A stretch of 6,421 nt of DNA. Origin: Actinomycetota bacterium (GTDB taxonomy: Bacteria > Actinomycetota > UBA4738). The translations under genes and the position numbers were made by a program. The stretch is from the NCBI GenBank assembly GCA_005885015.1, contig VAYG01000071.1:1-6421 (forward strand). Reading direction: 5' to 3'. Below are positions 6,106 through 6,421 of the stretch, piece by piece. The notes below the pieces were generated by a model. It had not been told where the DNA came from. It did not search any database and saw only the letters and a program-made list of their open reading frames with translations. Positions within the stretch are counted from its first letter, which is position 1. Each line of letters starts with the position of its first letter.

Positions 6106-6421
6106 GGAACGTGATCATCGCGCTCGGCCTGTCCGTGACCGTCGTCCTCGGGCCGCTCGTCCATCCTGCCCAGGCCTCATGGGTCAGCGCCAATTGCCAC
6201 GGGACCTATGTCACCGACCACTACGTGCGGCGATCCGATGCGCAGGCCTACTCGGCCGTCGCCGCGGGCGAAGGCTACGAGTGGGGCGGCGGCTGCTGGA
6301 ACAACAACAACCGGGACGACACCCCGGGCCAGCCCGACTCGGGAGGCGAGGGCCCTGACTGTTCGGGGTTCACCTTCAAGACGTGGGAGCTGAGGAACGC
6401 CACCGGTCGGAGCGGCTTCAC
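6102..6421 (+). CDS. Secreted NlpC/P60-like cysteine peptidase (3' end missing)
   Basis: The frame starts with ATG at 6102, overlapping the previous stop as ATGA, with GGGAGG at 6091-6096 five bases upstream. It stays open for 106 codons to the window edge, so the C-terminal part is missing. Residues 1-25 form a clear Sec signal peptide: MRN, then a hydrophobic core VIIALGLSVTVVLGPLV, with AQA before the likely cleavage at 25/26. The mature part has AYSAVAAGEGYEWGGGC (49-65) and PDCSGFTFKTW (85-95). This order, a helix, then a G-Y-x-WGG strand, then D-C-S-G-F, matches the N-terminal half of NlpC/P60 domains, where the Cys (here C87) is the nucleophile that cleaves peptidoglycan stem peptides. 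The catalytic His and third polar residue would lie beyond the window. An Asn- and Gly-rich insert of about 21 residues separates WGGG from DCSG, longer than usual. C32 and C65 could form a disulfide. A CHAP-type or other papain-fold amidase is the main alternative. Confidence 0.75.
   Translation, partial: MRNVIIALGLSVTVVLGPLVHPAQASWVSANCHGTYVTDHYVRRSDAQAYSAVAAGEGYEWGGGCWNNNNRDDTPGQPDSGGEGPDCSGFTFKTWELRNATGRSGF

Overview
The window is a GC-rich (about two-thirds by eye), gene-dense bacterial segment with strongly G/C-biased third codon positions. An ECF sigma factor resembling the actinobacterial SigE-type group, Sec-exported proteins without lipoprotein cysteines, GTG starts, and sparse -10-like TAnnnT words all suggest a high-GC member of the Actinomycetota, possibly an uncultivated soil or sediment lineage. 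That assignment is inference. I see no rRNA, tRNA, CRISPR, insertion sequence, integrase or phage gene.

Layout. Positions 1-1593 carry a minus-strand gene run. It reads, in transcription order, a bicupin protein (1593-928), an ECF-type sigma factor (868-353), and a single-pass membrane protein (351 to beyond position 1, truncated by the window). The last two are one base apart. A 226-base divergent intergenic region (1594-1819) separates this run from ppdK (1820-4558, plus strand), a full-length pyruvate, phosphate dikinase with nearly every catalytic residue recognisable. After a 200-base gap comes a second plus-strand unit: a secreted protein with an all-beta N-terminal part and a probable beta-propeller (4759-6105). 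It overlaps by ATGA the start of a second secreted protein (6102 to beyond 6421, truncated) that carries an NlpC/P60-like WGG...DCSG active-site signature.

How the genes may work together. PPDK interconverts pyruvate and phosphoenolpyruvate and looks like stand-alone central metabolism; no PPDK regulatory protein gene is visible beside it. The minus-strand run looks like a signalling unit, a sigma factor with a membrane partner, preceded by a small-molecule-binding or enzymatic cupin. The 3' unit looks like a translationally coupled pair of exported proteins that could act together at the cell wall.

The most noteworthy points are the NlpC/P60-like gene running off the 3' edge, with its unusually long insert before the catalytic cysteine; its coupling to an exported propeller; the altered phosphohistidine loop of PPDK (Asn where the regulatory Thr normally sits); and the sigma-factor/membrane-protein pair that shows no zinc-finger anti-sigma motif in the visible part. 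Nothing here is a clearly new system on sequence alone; the coupled exported pair is the best candidate.
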